63,719 nt of DNA from Rhodospirillales bacterium. GTDB taxonomy: Bacteria; Pseudomonadota; Alphaproteobacteria; Rhodospirillales; Shumkoniaceae. Below the pieces are notes generated by a model, which searched no databases, was not told where the DNA came from, and saw nothing but the letters and a program-made list of their open reading frames with translations. This document shows, piece by piece, positions 33,649-43,249 of this stretch. The translations under genes were made by a program, and so were the position numbers. The stretch is taken from positions 1-63,719 of the forward strand of contig JACZKS010000057.1 of the NCBI GenBank assembly GCA_014859895.1. Direction: 5' to 3'. Every line of letters begins with the position of its first letter. Positions within the stretch are counted from its first letter, which is position 1.

Positions 33649-34866
33649 ATGAAACGGACTGTCATGGGGGCGCTTGTTGCGGCTGGCATGCTGGCGGCGA
33701 GCGCGGGGAATTCCTGGTCGGCGGAAACGGTGCGCTTTTGGTTCCATTTCGACAACGCCGACAATCCGATGTCCAACCTTGTCGCCAAATTCGAGAAGCA
33801 GAACCCGGGAATCAAGGTCGAAGCGGAAAACATCCCCTGGAACAGCTACTACGACAATCTTTACACCTCGATCATCGGCGGCAACGCGCCGGACGCCGCG
33901 ATGGTGAAGATGTTCGCGCAGCCGCGGCTGATCGAAATGGGGGCGCTGGAGCCGATCGCATCGCGCGTCGACGGCTGGGCGGACAAGGCCGACATCGACT
34001 CCAACCTGTTCAACCTGACCAAGGGCAATGACGGCAAGACCTATTACCTGCCGCTGCAATACGTTGTGCTCTATCTCTACTACCGCGCCGACATGTTCAA
34101 GGAACTGGGCCTGAAGGTTCCCGCCACCTGCGAGGACTTCCGGGAAGCGGCGAAGAAGCTGACCCGCGACACCAATGGCGACGGGCAACCGGACGTTTAC
34201 GGGTTCGGATTCCGCGGCGGCAAGGGCGGCCACGACCACTGGGCCAGCCTGACGTTGTCCCGCAAAGGCGCGAACCTCGCAGGCGGCATGAAAACCGACG
34301 CCGCCCTCGCCGGCAGCCAGTTCGTCGTCGACCTGTTCCGCAAGGACAAGGTGTTCCCGCCGTCGGCGCCCAATGACGGATTCAAGGAAACCATCGGCGC
34401 CTTCAAGGCCGGAAAGACGGCGATGACGATTCACCACATCGGGTCGTCCAACGAGATGGATCAGACGCTGGGCGACAAGGTATCCGCCGCGCCGGTGCCG
34501 GAATGCGGTGGTGGCCGGTGGACGGCATTCGGCGACGAGTCGACGGCCATTTTCGCGGCGTCGAAGGTGAAGGATGCCGCCTGGAAGTGGATTTCGTTCC
34601 TGTCCACGGCGGGAAACAATGCCGAGTTCAATTCGGCGACCGGCCAGCTTCCGGTCAGCACGAAGGATGCCAATGCCTGGACGCTCCACAAGCGGCGCTT
34701 CATCGACGCCACCGTCCAGTCTCTGCCCTTCGCCCAACTGCTGCCGAACCGAGCCGAGACGTCGGACTTCGTGAACACGGTGTGGCCCGTGAACATGCAA
34801 CGGGCCCTGACCGGCGAGATTTCGGCGGCCGACATGAACGCCAAGATCGCCGAACTTTACAAATGA
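33649..34866 (+). CDS. Sugar ABC transporter substrate-binding protein, second set
   Basis: A 405-residue family-1 solute-binding protein. It has a signal peptide with cleavage after about SWSA|ET, then VRFWFHFDNADNPMSNLVAKFE and NPGIKVEAENIPW, GNAPDAAMVKMF, and the GKTYYLPLQYVVLYLYYR stretch typical of carbohydrate binders. A DTNGDGQPDVYGF loop looks like an EF-hand-type calcium site. AAGGGAG precedes the ATG. The ligand is unknown, but the neighbouring epimerase and dehydrogenase point to a mono- or disaccharide. Confidence 0.92.
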   Translation: MKRTVMGALVAAGMLAASAGNSWSAETVRFWFHFDNADNPMSNLVAKFEKQNPGIKVEAENIPWNSYYDNLYTSIIGGNAPDAAMVKMFAQPRLIEMGALEPIASRVDGWADKADIDSNLFNLTKGNDGKTYYLPLQYVVLYLYYRADMFKELGLKVPATCEDFREAAKKLTRDTNGDGQPDVYGFGFRGGKGGHDHWASLTLSRKGANLAGGMKTDAALAGSQFVVDLFRKDKVFPPSAPNDGFKETIGAFKAGKTAMTIHHIGSSNEMDQTLGDKVSAAPVPECGGGRWTAFGDESTAIFAASKVKDAAWKWISFLSTAGNNAEFNSATGQLPVSTKDANAWTLHKRRFIDATVQSLPFAQLLPNRAETSDFVNTVWPVNMQRALTGEISAADMNAKIAELYK

Positions 34867-34931
34867 CCACGCAGGAGGGGGTGGCCTCGGCCACCCCCGT
34901 TCATCGCCCGGTAACGACGAGGGGTCGCTGA

Positions 34932-35846
34932 ATGAAACCGAACCCGTCACCGCCCAAGGCGGGCGGCATGGCGCTCGGCCGGACCGTTCTGCCCATTGCC
35001 ATGCTATCGCCGGCCGTTCTGGTCACCGTGGCCATTGTTTTCCTGCCGATGCTCCAGACGGCCTGGATGAGCCTGCACGACTACATCCTGTTCCGCCCGA
35101 AGAGTTTCGATTTCGTAGGGCTCAAGAATTTCATCGCGGCCCTGAATGACGAGGTGTTCTGGATATCCCTTCGGCATACGTTGATCTGGATCTTCCTGAC
35201 GGTCCCCTCGCAGTTGCTGCTGGGCTTGGCGGCCGCGCTTTTGCTGAACCAGGAATTTCCGTGGCGCGGGTTGGCCCGGGCCCTGATCATCGTGCCCTGG
35301 GCGTTGCCCAGCGTGGTGATCTCCCTGATGTGGGTTTGGATCTACGATTCGAATTACGGGGTGCTCAACGATTTCCTTTTGCGCCTGGGTCTGATTGCCA
35401 CCTCCATCCCCTGGCTGGCCGATCCCGCCACCGCGCTTTACGCGATCATCCTGACGCTGACCTGGCAGGGCTTTCCGTTCTTTGCGGTGATGATCCTGGC
35501 CGGCCTGCAATCCATTCCCCGGAGTTTTTACGAAGCCGCGGCCATCGACGGGGCGAGCGGGTGGCGGCAGTTCTGGCACATCACACTGCCGGGCATTTCG
35601 GGCGTCCTGGTGACCGCCGTGCTGCTCAGGATCATCTGGGTGGCGAATTCGATCGACGTGATCTTCGTCATGACCGGCGGCGGGCCGGGCTATGCCACCT
35701 ACACGTTGCCGCTTTATGCGTTCATCAAGGCCCGCACCAATCTTGATTTCGGATACGGCTCGGCCCTGGCCGTGCTGTTCACCCTGATGTTGATGGGCTT
35801 GGTGATCGTCTATTTGCGGCGCGCCGGAAAGGCGGTGCAAACGTGA
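34932..35846 (+). CDS. Sugar ABC transporter permease (MalF/UgpA type), second set
   Basis: A 304-residue permease with six helices and the EAA loop SFYEAAAIDGASGWRQFWHITLP (about 198-220), then VMTGGGPGYATYT as in other MalF-type sugar permeases. The ATG lies 65 bases after the binding-protein stop; the intervening GGAGGGGGTGGCC...GGCCACCCCC stretch contains an inverted repeat that may moderate downstream expression. Confidence 0.92.
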   Translation: MKPNPSPPKAGGMALGRTVLPIAMLSPAVLVTVAIVFLPMLQTAWMSLHDYILFRPKSFDFVGLKNFIAALNDEVFWISLRHTLIWIFLTVPSQLLLGLAAALLLNQEFPWRGLARALIIVPWALPSVVISLMWVWIYDSNYGVLNDFLLRLGLIATSIPWLADPATALYAIILTLTWQGFPFFAVMILAGLQSIPRSFYEAAAIDGASGWRQFWHITLPGISGVLVTAVLLRIIWVANSIDVIFVMTGGGPGYATYTLPLYAFIKARTNLDFGYGSALAVLFTLMLMGLVIVYLRRAGKAVQT

Positions 35847-36676
35847 TCATCAAGAAACGGTCACTGACGCGCCGCCTGCTGACGGTGGATCTGCCGATTA
35901 CGGTGATCCTGGCCTTCGCTCTCGGCCCCTACGTGTGGATGTTCCTGACCTCCGTCACCGCGAAGAACAGGCTGTTCACCTTCGGTCCGTCGCTGGTGGA
36001 GGCGACGATGGAAAACTACCTCCGCCTGTTCAAGACCGTCGGCTTCTGGAACAATCTGGTCGACTCCTTCATCATCGCCGGAGGGACCGTCGTCGTCGGG
36101 CTGACGCTCAGCATCATGGCGGCTTACGCCTTTTCGCGATTCAGGTTTCCCGCCAAGCGGGGGCTGCTTTTGCAGTTCCTGGTGATCAACATGTTCCCGG
36201 TGGTGTTGCTCATCCTGCCGCTGTTCATCTTCATGCGGCAGCTGGGGCTGATCGACACCCATGCGGCGCTCATCATTGCCAACTCGACCGTCGCCATCCC
36301 GTTTTCGGTGTGGATGATGGTCAGCTACATGAACGGCATTCCCCGCTCGCTCGACGAAGCGGCGATGACCGACGGATGTACACGGCTGGGCGCGCTCTGG
36401 CGCGTGGTGATGCCGCTGTGCCTGCCCGGAATCATCGCGACGGGCATCTACATCTTCATTACGGCGTGGAACGAGTATCTGTACGCCCTGACTCTGGGCG
36501 GGCGGAACGTCCGGCCGATTACGGTGGCGATTCAAACCCTGATCGGCGAGTACGAGGTCGAATGGGGGTTGCTGACCGCCGGCGGAGTCGTCGGTGCGAT
36601 GCCGGCTACCGTGCTTTTTCTCATCGTCCAGAAACGCCTGATCAGCGGGCTCACCCAAGGTGCCGTCAAAGGCTAG
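35843..36676 (+). CDS. Sugar ABC transporter permease (MalG/UgpE type), second set
   Basis: A 277-residue permease starting with GTG at 35843, which overlaps the stop of its partner as GTGA. EAA loop [24 protein letters not shown] (about 174-196); C-terminal [11 protein letters not shown] is diagnostic for the MalG group. The pair needs the ATPase encoded divergently at 30744-31823. Confidence 0.92.
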   Translation: MIIKKRSLTRRLLTVDLPITVILAFALGPYVWMFLTSVTAKNRLFTFGPSLVEATMENYLRLFKTVGFWNNLVDSFIIAGGTVVVGLTLSIMAAYAFSRFRFPAKRGLLLQFLVINMFPVVLLILPLFIFMRQLGLIDTHAALIIANSTVAIPFSVWMMVSYMNGIPRSLDEAAMTDGCTRLGALWRVVMPLCLPGIIATGIYIFITAWNEYLYALTLGGRNVRPITVAIQTLIGEYEVEWGLLTAGGVVGAMPATVLFLIVQKRLISGLTQGAVKG

Positions 36677-36692
36677 AAAACAGGGGAAAATC

Positions 36693-37580
36693 TTGAAAAA
36701 TCCGATCGGTATCATCTCGATGCAGTTCGTTCGGCCATTCGGCCCGCAGCACCTGCATCTGTTTCGGAAAGTGAAGGATCTCGGATTCGATTTCATCGAG
36801 TTGCTGGTTCCCGAGCCGGAAGACAGCCTCGATTTCGCGCAGACCCGCCGGGCGCTCGCCGATGCCGGCCTCGGCCTGGTGCTGGCGGCGCGAGTGAACC
36901 TGCAGCGCTCGATTGCCAGCGCCGATCCGGCCGCCCGCCAAGGCGGGATCGACTACCTCAAGCGATGCATCGAAGTCGCCGACGGGCTGGGCGCCAAAAT
37001 CATCGGTGGGCCGCTCTATGGCGAACCCCTGGTCTTCGCCGGCCGTCCGCCGCAGCCGCACAGCCCCGAGGAAATCGCCGAGCGGGCGGAACGCACGGTG
37101 GAAGGGTTGGCTTCCGTCGCCCCAATTGCCCGATCCGCCGGCAAGGTCCTGGCGCTGGAGCCCCTCAATCGGTTCGAAACGGATATCGTCTGCACGACGG
37201 GCCAGGCCATCGAAGTCATCGACCGGGTCGGTGACGCCGGCCTCGGCATCCTGCTCGACACTTTTCACATGAACATGGAGGAACGCTCGATTCCCGACGC
37301 GATCCGTGCCGCCGGTTCTCGCCTGGTGCATTTCCAGGCGAACGAAAACCATCGCGGCTTCCCGGGGACGGGGAACATGAACTGGCCGGCGATCGTGCGG
37401 GCCCTGGCCGAGATCGGGTATGAAGGGCCGGTCTCGCTAGAACCCTTCCGCCGGGACGACGACCGGGTCGCCCTGCCCATCGCCCACTGGCGGGCCCCCC
37501 ACGAGGACGAAGACCAGAAACTGCGGGCCGGTATCGGCCTCGTGCGCTCCTGCCTCGAACTGGCGGAGACTTCGCGATGA
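36693..37580 (+). CDS. Sugar epimerase/isomerase, TIM barrel (D-tagatose/psicose 3-epimerase-like)
   Basis: A 295-residue xylose-isomerase-like TIM barrel. The metal ligands of ketose 3-epimerases can be placed: Glu in ALEPLNRFE, Asp in LLDTFHMN, His in [12 protein letters not shown] region and Glu in [17 protein letters not shown] is the substrate-loop motif. A TTG at 36693 preceded by AGGGGA at good spacing gives an N-terminus [11 protein letters not shown]; a GTG overlapping the permease stop (36660) is an alternative. It probably epimerises the imported sugar before oxidation by the Gfo/Idh/MocA enzyme whose start overlaps its stop (ATGA). Confidence 0.85.
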   Translation: MKNPIGIISMQFVRPFGPQHLHLFRKVKDLGFDFIELLVPEPEDSLDFAQTRRALADAGLGLVLAARVNLQRSIASADPAARQGGIDYLKRCIEVADGLGAKIIGGPLYGEPLVFAGRPPQPHSPEEIAERAERTVEGLASVAPIARSAGKVLALEPLNRFETDIVCTTGQAIEVIDRVGDAGLGILLDTFHMNMEERSIPDAIRAAGSRLVHFQANENHRGFPGTGNMNWPAIVRALAEIGYEGPVSLEPFRRDDDRVALPIAHWRAPHEDEDQKLRAGIGLVRSCLELAETSR

Positions 37581-38581
37581 CGCTCAACATCGGATGGATC
37601 GGCTGCGGCCGTCACGCCCGCCAGATGCTCCTGCCCCAGTTGGGTCGAAACGGTATCCAACTGGCGGCGATCTGCGACGTCGACAACGAAGCGATGCAGG
37701 CGGTCGCCAGCCAGTATGGTGTGCGCCATGTTTTCGGCGATTTCCGCGACCTGATCGCCCATCCCGGGCTGGACGCCATCGGCATGGCGGTGGGGCCGGA
37801 CGTTCACCGGGCGGCCAGCCTGGAGGCCTTGGCCCGTGGGCTGCCAGTTTTTATGGAAAAGCCGCCTGCGATCGACCTTGCAGGGGCCAGGGAGGTGGCC
37901 GCGGCCGCGAAGCGCGCCGGAAAGCCGGTCATCGTCGGGTTCATGAAGCGCTATTCCACGGGCAATCGGATCGCCCACAATATTCTGACCAGGGGCGACT
38001 TCGGGCCGGTTTTGGGGCTTTCCGGAACCTATATGACGGCACCGACCTATTTTGAGGGGGCGGTGGACTACACCCCCTTCTATCTTCATCACTGCGTGCA
38101 TTACATGGACATGATCCCCTGGCTGGCCGGGGCGCCGTTTGCCGACATGGCGGTGCGCCGCGTCGAACCGGCTCCGGGCAAGCTCTTGTTCCACGTCAAT
38201 TTTTCCTGCGGGAACGGCGCCATCGGGTCGATCGTCATGGGCACCGTGCAGTCGCGCGGAACGCCGATGGAGTTCATCCAGGTGATGGGCGACCATGCCC
38301 GGGTCGAGGTTTCGAACGTCATCAACGTGTCTTATTTCCGAAACCCCCCGTTCAAGGCCGACGACCCTGCGGCAAGTCTCGCGGACGATGTGGATACGCT
38401 GACCTGGACACCCAATTTCACGGCGGCGGCCAATGAGGATCACAAAGGGTACAATGCGCTGATCGCCGACGCCGCGGCAGCCTTGCGGGGGGAGCCGAGC
38501 GGCGCTCCCGACATCACCGACGGCGTCAACGCCATGGAGCAGTTGGAGCGGATGGTCGCCCTGTTGGAACGCCAGGCCTGA
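37577..38581 (+). CDS. Gfo/Idh/MocA-family NAD(P)-dependent oxidoreductase
   Basis: A 334-residue sugar dehydrogenase-type protein: Rossmann motif [10 protein letters not shown] at the N-terminus, the strand [19 protein letters not shown] carrying the family EKP motif (about 93-97), and [11 protein letters not shown] with a downstream HHCVHYMDM segment in place of the usual catalytic HxxD-like region. The start overlaps the epimerase stop as ATGA, so the two steps are coupled. It should oxidise or reduce a sugar or cyclitol; the substrate is unknown. Confidence 0.88.
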   Translation: MTLNIGWIGCGRHARQMLLPQLGRNGIQLAAICDVDNEAMQAVASQYGVRHVFGDFRDLIAHPGLDAIGMAVGPDVHRAASLEALARGLPVFMEKPPAIDLAGAREVAAAAKRAGKPVIVGFMKRYSTGNRIAHNILTRGDFGPVLGLSGTYMTAPTYFEGAVDYTPFYLHHCVHYMDMIPWLAGAPFADMAVRRVEPAPGKLLFHVNFSCGNGAIGSIVMGTVQSRGTPMEFIQVMGDHARVEVSNVINVSYFRNPPFKADDPAASLADDVDTLTWTPNFTAAANEDHKGYNALIADAAAALRGEPSGAPDITDGVNAMEQLERMVALLERQA

Positions 38582-38679
38582 CGCGGTCGTGCCTCACAGC
38601 ATCGGCCGCCCGCCGGCTATTGGGGCGGCTGCGGTGCGTCGGTCTTGGGGCCGGAGGTCATGGAATTTTTCCTCGCACC

Positions 38680-38717
38680 GGGGCCTCCGGCGGCGTCACA
38701 GCCGCACCGGAGGCCCC
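38680..38717. terminator. Strong GC hairpin between convergent genes
   Basis: GGGGCCTCCGG (38680-38690) pairs perfectly with CCGGAGGCCCC (38707-38717), with an inner CGGC/GCCG stem. It sits between the end of the sugar operon (plus) and the end of the Cys-rich gene (minus), the place for a bidirectional terminator, though there is no T-run. Confidence 0.55.
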
Positions 38718-38732
38718 CAAGGCGTGCTTCGT

Positions 38733-39134
38733 TCAGTGGACAGTGCCGACGGCTTGGCGGCAGGCTTCCTCGCAACTCCGGCACGAGTCCGCGCAGATCT
38801 GACAGTGCTCATGCATATCGGCGTGACGGGCGCACTCCTCGCCGCAGATCCGGCAGGCGCTGGCGCACGTCTCGATCATCTGGCGCAGCAGGTCCTGGTT
38901 GGAGCCGGTCCGGCGCGAGGCAAGTTTGGCGGTCGCCGCGCAAACGTCGGCGCAATCCACGTTGAGCCGGATGCACTGCTTGAGTTCATCGACACTATCC
39001 TCGGCCAGACAGGCGTCGGCGCAAGAGACGCAGGTCTGGGCGCAGGCATAACATTCCTCGATACAGCGAATAAGCGCGTCATTCACGCTGCCCTTTACGT
39101 CGGGATGGGTGCTGATCATTTCGTGTGTGTGCAT
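38733..39134 (-). CDS. Cys-rich four-helix-bundle protein, copper-storage-like (DUF326)
   Basis: A 133-residue protein with 18 cysteines arranged as repeated C-x3-C or C-x2-C pairs along helices (CIEECYACAQTC, CVSCADAC, CASACRICGEEC, CQICADSCRSCEEAC), plus several His. This is the pattern of DUF326/Csp proteins, four-helix bundles that store Cu(I) inside the bundle. No signal peptide is seen, suggesting a cytosolic Csp3-like form. GGGAG lies at good spacing before the ATG. It stands alone between two hairpin-flanked gaps. Confidence 0.88.
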   Translation of the reverse strand: MHTHEMISTHPDVKGSVNDALIRCIEECYACAQTCVSCADACLAEDSVDELKQCIRLNVDCADVCAATAKLASRRTGSNQDLLRQMIETCASACRICGEECARHADMHEHCQICADSCRSCEEACRQAVGTVH

Positions 39135-39301
39135 GGGGGAACTCCCGCTTTGGCAAGTTGAACCGTTTTTTTACCGCTGGCGCTGCGACGGATGCTCGAT
39201 GGCTCCGCCAGTACCGTGGAGCGGTAGCGGTTCAACGGGTTATGGCCCGATTGGTTCAATTTTATTTTCGGCTTCTTTCCCGCCGGGAAAAGGCGCGGCG
39301 T

Positions 39302-40198
39302 CTACTTCCGGTGCCGGGTCTCGCGATAGAGAATATAGAGCCCGGTGACCATCACGATGCCGGCACCCAGCAGTGTGGTGACGGAAGGCGACGCCCCCCA
39401 CAGCGTCAGGTCGAAGAGGATCGCCCAGGCGATCTTGGTGTACTCGAACGGGCTGATGATCGAGGCCGGCGCCAGCTTCAGCGCATAGGTCATGCAGATC
39501 TGGCCGATGGTGCCGACCAGGCCGGTGGCGAGGTAGAGGATCATCACTTGCGTCGTTGGCGTCACCCATACGAAGGGCAGGAAACAGGCCGCCATCAGCG
39601 TGCTTGCCCACATGTAGTGGAAGACCACGGTATAGGGGCTTTCGGTGGCTCCCAGCATACGGACATAAGGCATGGCCACAGCCCAGAACAGGGTTCCGGC
39701 CAGGGCGAAGAGGCTGCCGGTCTGGATGTCGCCTTGCGGGTTCAGCGCGATCAGGACGCCGCCGAAGCCGACGATGATCGCCATCCAGCGGTGCCTACCC
39801 ACCTTTTCACCCAGCAGCGGGATGGCGAACAACGTGGCGAAGATCGGCACCGACATGGCGATGGCCATGCCGTCGGCCAGCGCTACGTGCTGATAGGCGT
39901 AGAAATAGCAGACGTTGCTGATGACCCCGGTGACGGTGCGGATGGCGTGGATACCGGCGCGTCGCGTCTTGAGGATGCGCAGACCGCCGAAGGAGAGGAT
40001 GAACGGCACCGTCAGTACGGCGGTGATCAGGTTGCGGAAGAACACCGCCTCGACCGGGTGGTAGGTGGGGCCGATCAGCTTGACGAACATGTTGGTCGAG
40101 GCGAAGCAGCCGACCGCCACCACCATCAAGAGAATACCGGTGGCGACCGCCGCGGGCGGCGTTGGGGTGGATGGAGGAGGGGGAACCTTGGCGGTCAC
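39302..40198 (-). CDS. EamA/DMT-family transporter
   Basis: A 298-residue membrane protein with about ten helices forming two EamA repeats (first from ILLMVVAVGCFASTNMFVKLI, second from GSLFALAGTLFWAVAMPYVRML), ending with GIVMVTGLYILYRETR. Substrate unknown; DMT proteins often export amino acids or metabolites. The most sensible start is a GTG at 40198, 17 bases after the phosphatidyltransferase gene; no ATG gives a complete first helix. It may be co-transcribed with that gene. Confidence 0.83.
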   Translation of the reverse strand: MTAKVPPPPSTPTPPAAVATGILLMVVAVGCFASTNMFVKLIGPTYHPVEAVFFRNLITAVLTVPFILSFGGLRILKTRRAGIHAIRTVTGVISNVCYFYAYQHVALADGMAIAMSVPIFATLFAIPLLGEKVGRHRWMAIIVGFGGVLIALNPQGDIQTGSLFALAGTLFWAVAMPYVRMLGATESPYTVVFHYMWASTLMAACFLPFVWVTPTTQVMILYLATGLVGTIGQICMTYALKLAPASIISPFEYTKIAWAILFDLTLWGASPSVTTLLGAGIVMVTGLYILYRETRHRK

Positions 40199-40214
40199 CT
40201 GATGGCAGGCTCGC

Positions 40215-40919
40215 TTAGGTATGCCAGCCGCGGGCGCGATTGAAGAGGTCGGTGATCCAGAAGGCCTGGGCGCCGACGGCGCCCAGCGGCAGCAGCACCC
40301 AGGTAACGTCAAAGAGCGCCAGGGCGCAGACGATGACGCAGAAGTCGGCGCGGCTCAGCTTGTGGAAGATGTAGATTAGCCAGTCGATAGTGTCCTCGGG
40401 CTTGCGTTCCGACTTGGCCACCTCTTCGCGGCTGGGTGCCTTGGCTTTCTTGCGGTTGCGGGCGTAATGGACGAGGTCGACCCCGAAGTCGACGGTGGCG
40501 CCGGCCGCCGCGGCGATGCCGAACCACAGCCACAGCGCCTCGCCGGTGGCGCTCCAGGCGCCGATGCCGAGACAGGCGAAAAAGGACGTGTCGACCAGCC
40601 AGTCGGCGATATCGTCGAGGCGGGCCCCCCATTCCGAGGACATGTTCTTGATGCGGGCCACCTCGCCGTCGCAGTTATCCAGCGTATAGCAAAGGATCAG
40701 CAGAAGGCCGCCGATCACCCCCCACCCCCAGGTTCCGCGAAGGAAGCAAGCGGCGCCCGCCAACCCGGCCGCGGCCGACAACCCGGTCACGTGGTTGGGC
40801 GTGAGCGGCAGGCGCAGCAGCAACGGGGTCAGGCGGTAAGACAGGTGGCGCGTCAGCGGGAACAATTGCTTGGGCGCGCGGAGCGTATAAGCGGCATCGG
40901 AAGACGAAAGGGCGGACAC
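40215..40919 (-). CDS. CDP-alcohol phosphatidyltransferase-family protein
   Basis: A 234-residue membrane protein with the complete family motif D-G-x2-A-R-x8-G-x3-D-x3-D: DGEVARIKNMSSEWGARLDDIAD (about 75-97). The preceding NHVTGLSAAAGLAGA region is also typical. Such enzymes transfer a phosphoalcohol from a CDP-activated donor to an acceptor alcohol, as in phospholipid or phosphoinositol synthesis. About four to five helices are visible. It lies divergent to the hopanoid genes; a second member of the family ends that cluster. Confidence 0.87.
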   Translation of the reverse strand: MSALSSSDAAYTLRAPKQLFPLTRHLSYRLTPLLLRLPLTPNHVTGLSAAAGLAGAACFLRGTWGWGVIGGLLLILCYTLDNCDGEVARIKNMSSEWGARLDDIADWLVDTSFFACLGIGAWSATGEALWLWFGIAAAAGATVDFGVDLVHYARNRKKAKAPSREEVAKSERKPEDTIDWLIYIFHKLSRADFCVIVCALALFDVTWVLLPLGAVGAQAFWITDLFNRARGWHT

Positions 40920-41082
40920 GATGGGATCGTCCCTGGTGGCGATGGCGGCAGCCGAGCGTCATCTCTAGCCAAGCCCCCGGGGCGTTGCAAGGCTTCCCGG
41001 AACCGGCGGACGCATTTCGTGGTGGCGGGGCCGGGCGGCAATCCTTAAAAGAAGGCCGGGTTCTGTTGCGGCGGAAGCGCGT

Positions 41083-42060
41083 ATGAAGGTGGCGTCCTAC
41101 ATCGGCCTGCTCCTCGGCCTGGCGGTCATGACCGTTCTGGTCGCATGGGCGGGCGTCCAGGAGATCGGCGGCCTATTGCTGGCGTCCGGCTGGGCGCTGC
41201 TGTGGATTCCGCTGATCTGGCTGCCATCCTTGCCGATGAACACGCGCTGCTGGCAGCTGCTGTTCGTGCCGGAGCACACGCCCAAGTTCGGGCAGGCCCT
41301 CTATGCCCAGTGGATCGGACGAGCCATCAACACCCTGCTGCCGGTGGCTTCCATCGGCGGCGACGTGGTCAAGGCCCGGGCGCTCATCCTATGGGGGGCC
41401 GATCCCCATCACGCCAGCGCGGCGGCGGTCGTCGACAAGACCATCGACGTCATCACCATTGTGCTGTGGGGGCTGATCGGCATCGCGCTCCTGGCGACGA
41501 TGGCGCTGGACGACGGGCTGGCCACGGGCTCGTTGATCGGGCTGGTGGCTCTGGGCGTCGGCGTCTTCGGCTTCATCGCGGTGCAGCGGGCCGGCATGTT
41601 CGGCTACCTGGCCCGGCTGGCCTATCGGCTGACCGGATCGCACGCCGCCGGCCGGCTGGTCGGCATGGCCGAGGAGGTCGACCGCGTCATTCGCGATCTT
41701 TACGCCCAGCGCCGCCGGCTGGCTGCCGCCATCGTCTGGCGCATGGCTGCCCTGATCTGGCAGTCGGGTGAGGTGTGGTTGGCCGCCTACCTGTTAGGCC
41801 ATCCGATCGGCGTCATCGAGGCGGTGATGCTGAAAAGCCTCAGCAACACGGTCAGCGACGCCGCTTTCGTGGTGCCCAACAGCTACGGCATCCAGGAAGG
41901 CGCCTTCGTCCTGCTGGGCGGCCTGATCGGGCTCGCCCCCGACGTCTCGCTGGCCGTCTCGCTGGCCATCCGCATCCGCGAGCTGCTCATCGACGTGCCG
42001 GGCCTGATCGCCTGGCAGGCAGTCGAGGGCCGTATCCTGCTGCGCCGCCGGCGGGCCTGA
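41083..42060 (+). CDS. hpnL: HpnL-like membrane flippase (UPF0104/LPG synthase TM family)
   Basis: A 325-residue polytopic protein of the lysylphosphatidylglycerol-synthase transmembrane (UPF0104) family with about eight helices. Family motifs include NTLLPVASIGGDVVKARALI (about 86-105) and VVPNSYGIQEGAFVLLGG. It starts the hopanoid cluster, immediately before hpnI (11 bases), which supports its assignment as HpnL, a hopanoid-cluster member of the family. Its proposed job is moving a lipid intermediate across the membrane; that is inferred. Confidence 0.8.
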   Translation: MKVASYIGLLLGLAVMTVLVAWAGVQEIGGLLLASGWALLWIPLIWLPSLPMNTRCWQLLFVPEHTPKFGQALYAQWIGRAINTLLPVASIGGDVVKARALILWGADPHHASAAAVVDKTIDVITIVLWGLIGIALLATMALDDGLATGSLIGLVALGVGVFGFIAVQRAGMFGYLARLAYRLTGSHAAGRLVGMAEEVDRVIRDLYAQRRRLAAAIVWRMAALIWQSGEVWLAAYLLGHPIGVIEAVMLKSLSNTVSDAAFVVPNSYGIQEGAFVLLGGLIGLAPDVSLAVSLAIRIRELLIDVPGLIAWQAVEGRILLRRRRA

Positions 42061-42071
42061 GGCGATATCCG

Positions 42072-43223
42072 ATGCAGATCCTGGTCATTCTCTCCGTCGC
42101 CCTGGCCGCCGCCTCATTCGCCTACGCCGTCGTCTCGATGGCGGCGATCCTGCGCTTCCGCGGCCTGCTCGGCGCCGCGCGGCCGGCTGCCGTCTGGCAA
42201 CCGGCGACCCTGCTGAAGCCGCTCTACGGGCGGGAGTTCGAACTGGAGGAAAACCTCGCCTCCTTCTGCCGCCAGGAAGGCGGCGACTATCAGGTGGTGT
42301 TCGGCGTGCACGACGCTGCCGACCCGGCGATCCCCGTGGTCGAGCGGCTGCGTGCGCGCTTCCCCGAGCGCGACATCGCGCTGATCGTCGATCCCGCCGC
42401 CATCGGTACCAACCAGAAGGTTGCCAACCTCGCCAACATGATGCCGGCGGTCCGCCACGACCTCATCGTCGTCTCCGACAGCGACATGCGGGTCGGCCCG
42501 GACTACCTGGCGCGCGTCATCGCTCCCTTCGCCGACCCCACGGTCGGCGCCGCCACCTGCGTCTATTGCGGGCGGCCCGGACCGGGTTGGATTTCGCGGG
42601 TCGGCGCCATGTTCATCAACGAATGGTTCCTGGCCTCGGCCCTCATCCCCGCCGTCTTCGGCAAGCTTACCTTCTGCTTCGGGGCCACCATGGCGGTGCG
42701 GCGCGACGCGTTGGAGGCCATCGGGTCGTTCAAGGCGCTGGCCAATCTGTTGGCCGACGACTACATGCTGGGCAACCGCGTTGCCGCGCAAGGCATGAAG
42801 GTGGCGCTGGCCCCTTACCTGGTGGAAAACCTCGTCGACGAGCCGACCCTCAAGGGCCTATTCCTGCACGAACTGCGTTGGGCGCGCACCATCCGCTCCG
42901 TGCGGCCGATCGGCTATGCCTTGATGTCGATCACCGAGGTGCTGCCGCTGGCCTTCCTTGCCGCCGGGCTGCTTGCCGTCGCCTCGGCCTCGGCGCTGCC
43001 GGCCCTCGGACTGGCGGCGGGCGGCGTCGCCGTGCGCCTGGCCCAGCATGCCGCGGTGCGCTCCATCCTGCCGGCCACCAGCCGCGGGCGATTCTGGCTC
43101 ATTCCGCTACGCGACCTCTTGTCACTGGCGGTCCGCGTGGCCAGCTTTTTCGGCAGCAAGGTGTTGTGGCGCGAGCAGGCTTTCGTCATTCATGACGGCA
43201 ACCGGCTCAAGGCCGCGGAATAA
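42072..43223 (+). CDS. hpnI: Hopanoid glycosyltransferase HpnI
   Basis: A 383-residue family-2-type glycosyltransferase with an N-terminal membrane helix, the LLKPLYGREFELEENLASFC segment, a nucleotide-sugar binding DSDMRV (DxD about 138-140), EWFLASALIP, and C-terminal membrane helices. It matches HpnI, which adds N-acetylglucosamine to bacteriohopanetetrol. In this operon it would act before deacetylation by HpnK and ring rearrangement by HpnJ. Confidence 0.88.
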   Translation: MQILVILSVALAAASFAYAVVSMAAILRFRGLLGAARPAAVWQPATLLKPLYGREFELEENLASFCRQEGGDYQVVFGVHDAADPAIPVVERLRARFPERDIALIVDPAAIGTNQKVANLANMMPAVRHDLIVVSDSDMRVGPDYLARVIAPFADPTVGAATCVYCGRPGPGWISRVGAMFINEWFLASALIPAVFGKLTFCFGATMAVRRDALEAIGSFKALANLLADDYMLGNRVAAQGMKVALAPYLVENLVDEPTLKGLFLHELRWARTIRSVRPIGYALMSITEVLPLAFLAAGLLAVASASALPALGLAAGGVAVRLAQHAAVRSILPATSRGRFWLIPLRDLLSLAVRVASFFGSKVLWREQAFVIHDGNRLKAAE

Positions 43224-43249
43224 ATTGGTCGCAAGGATTGGTATCGACG

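Noticed and set aside
41083-42060. Reading this gene as a lysylphosphatidylglycerol synthase
   Set aside because: It contains only the transmembrane flippase-like part and lacks the catalytic C-terminal domain; its place directly before hpnI favours the HpnL role.
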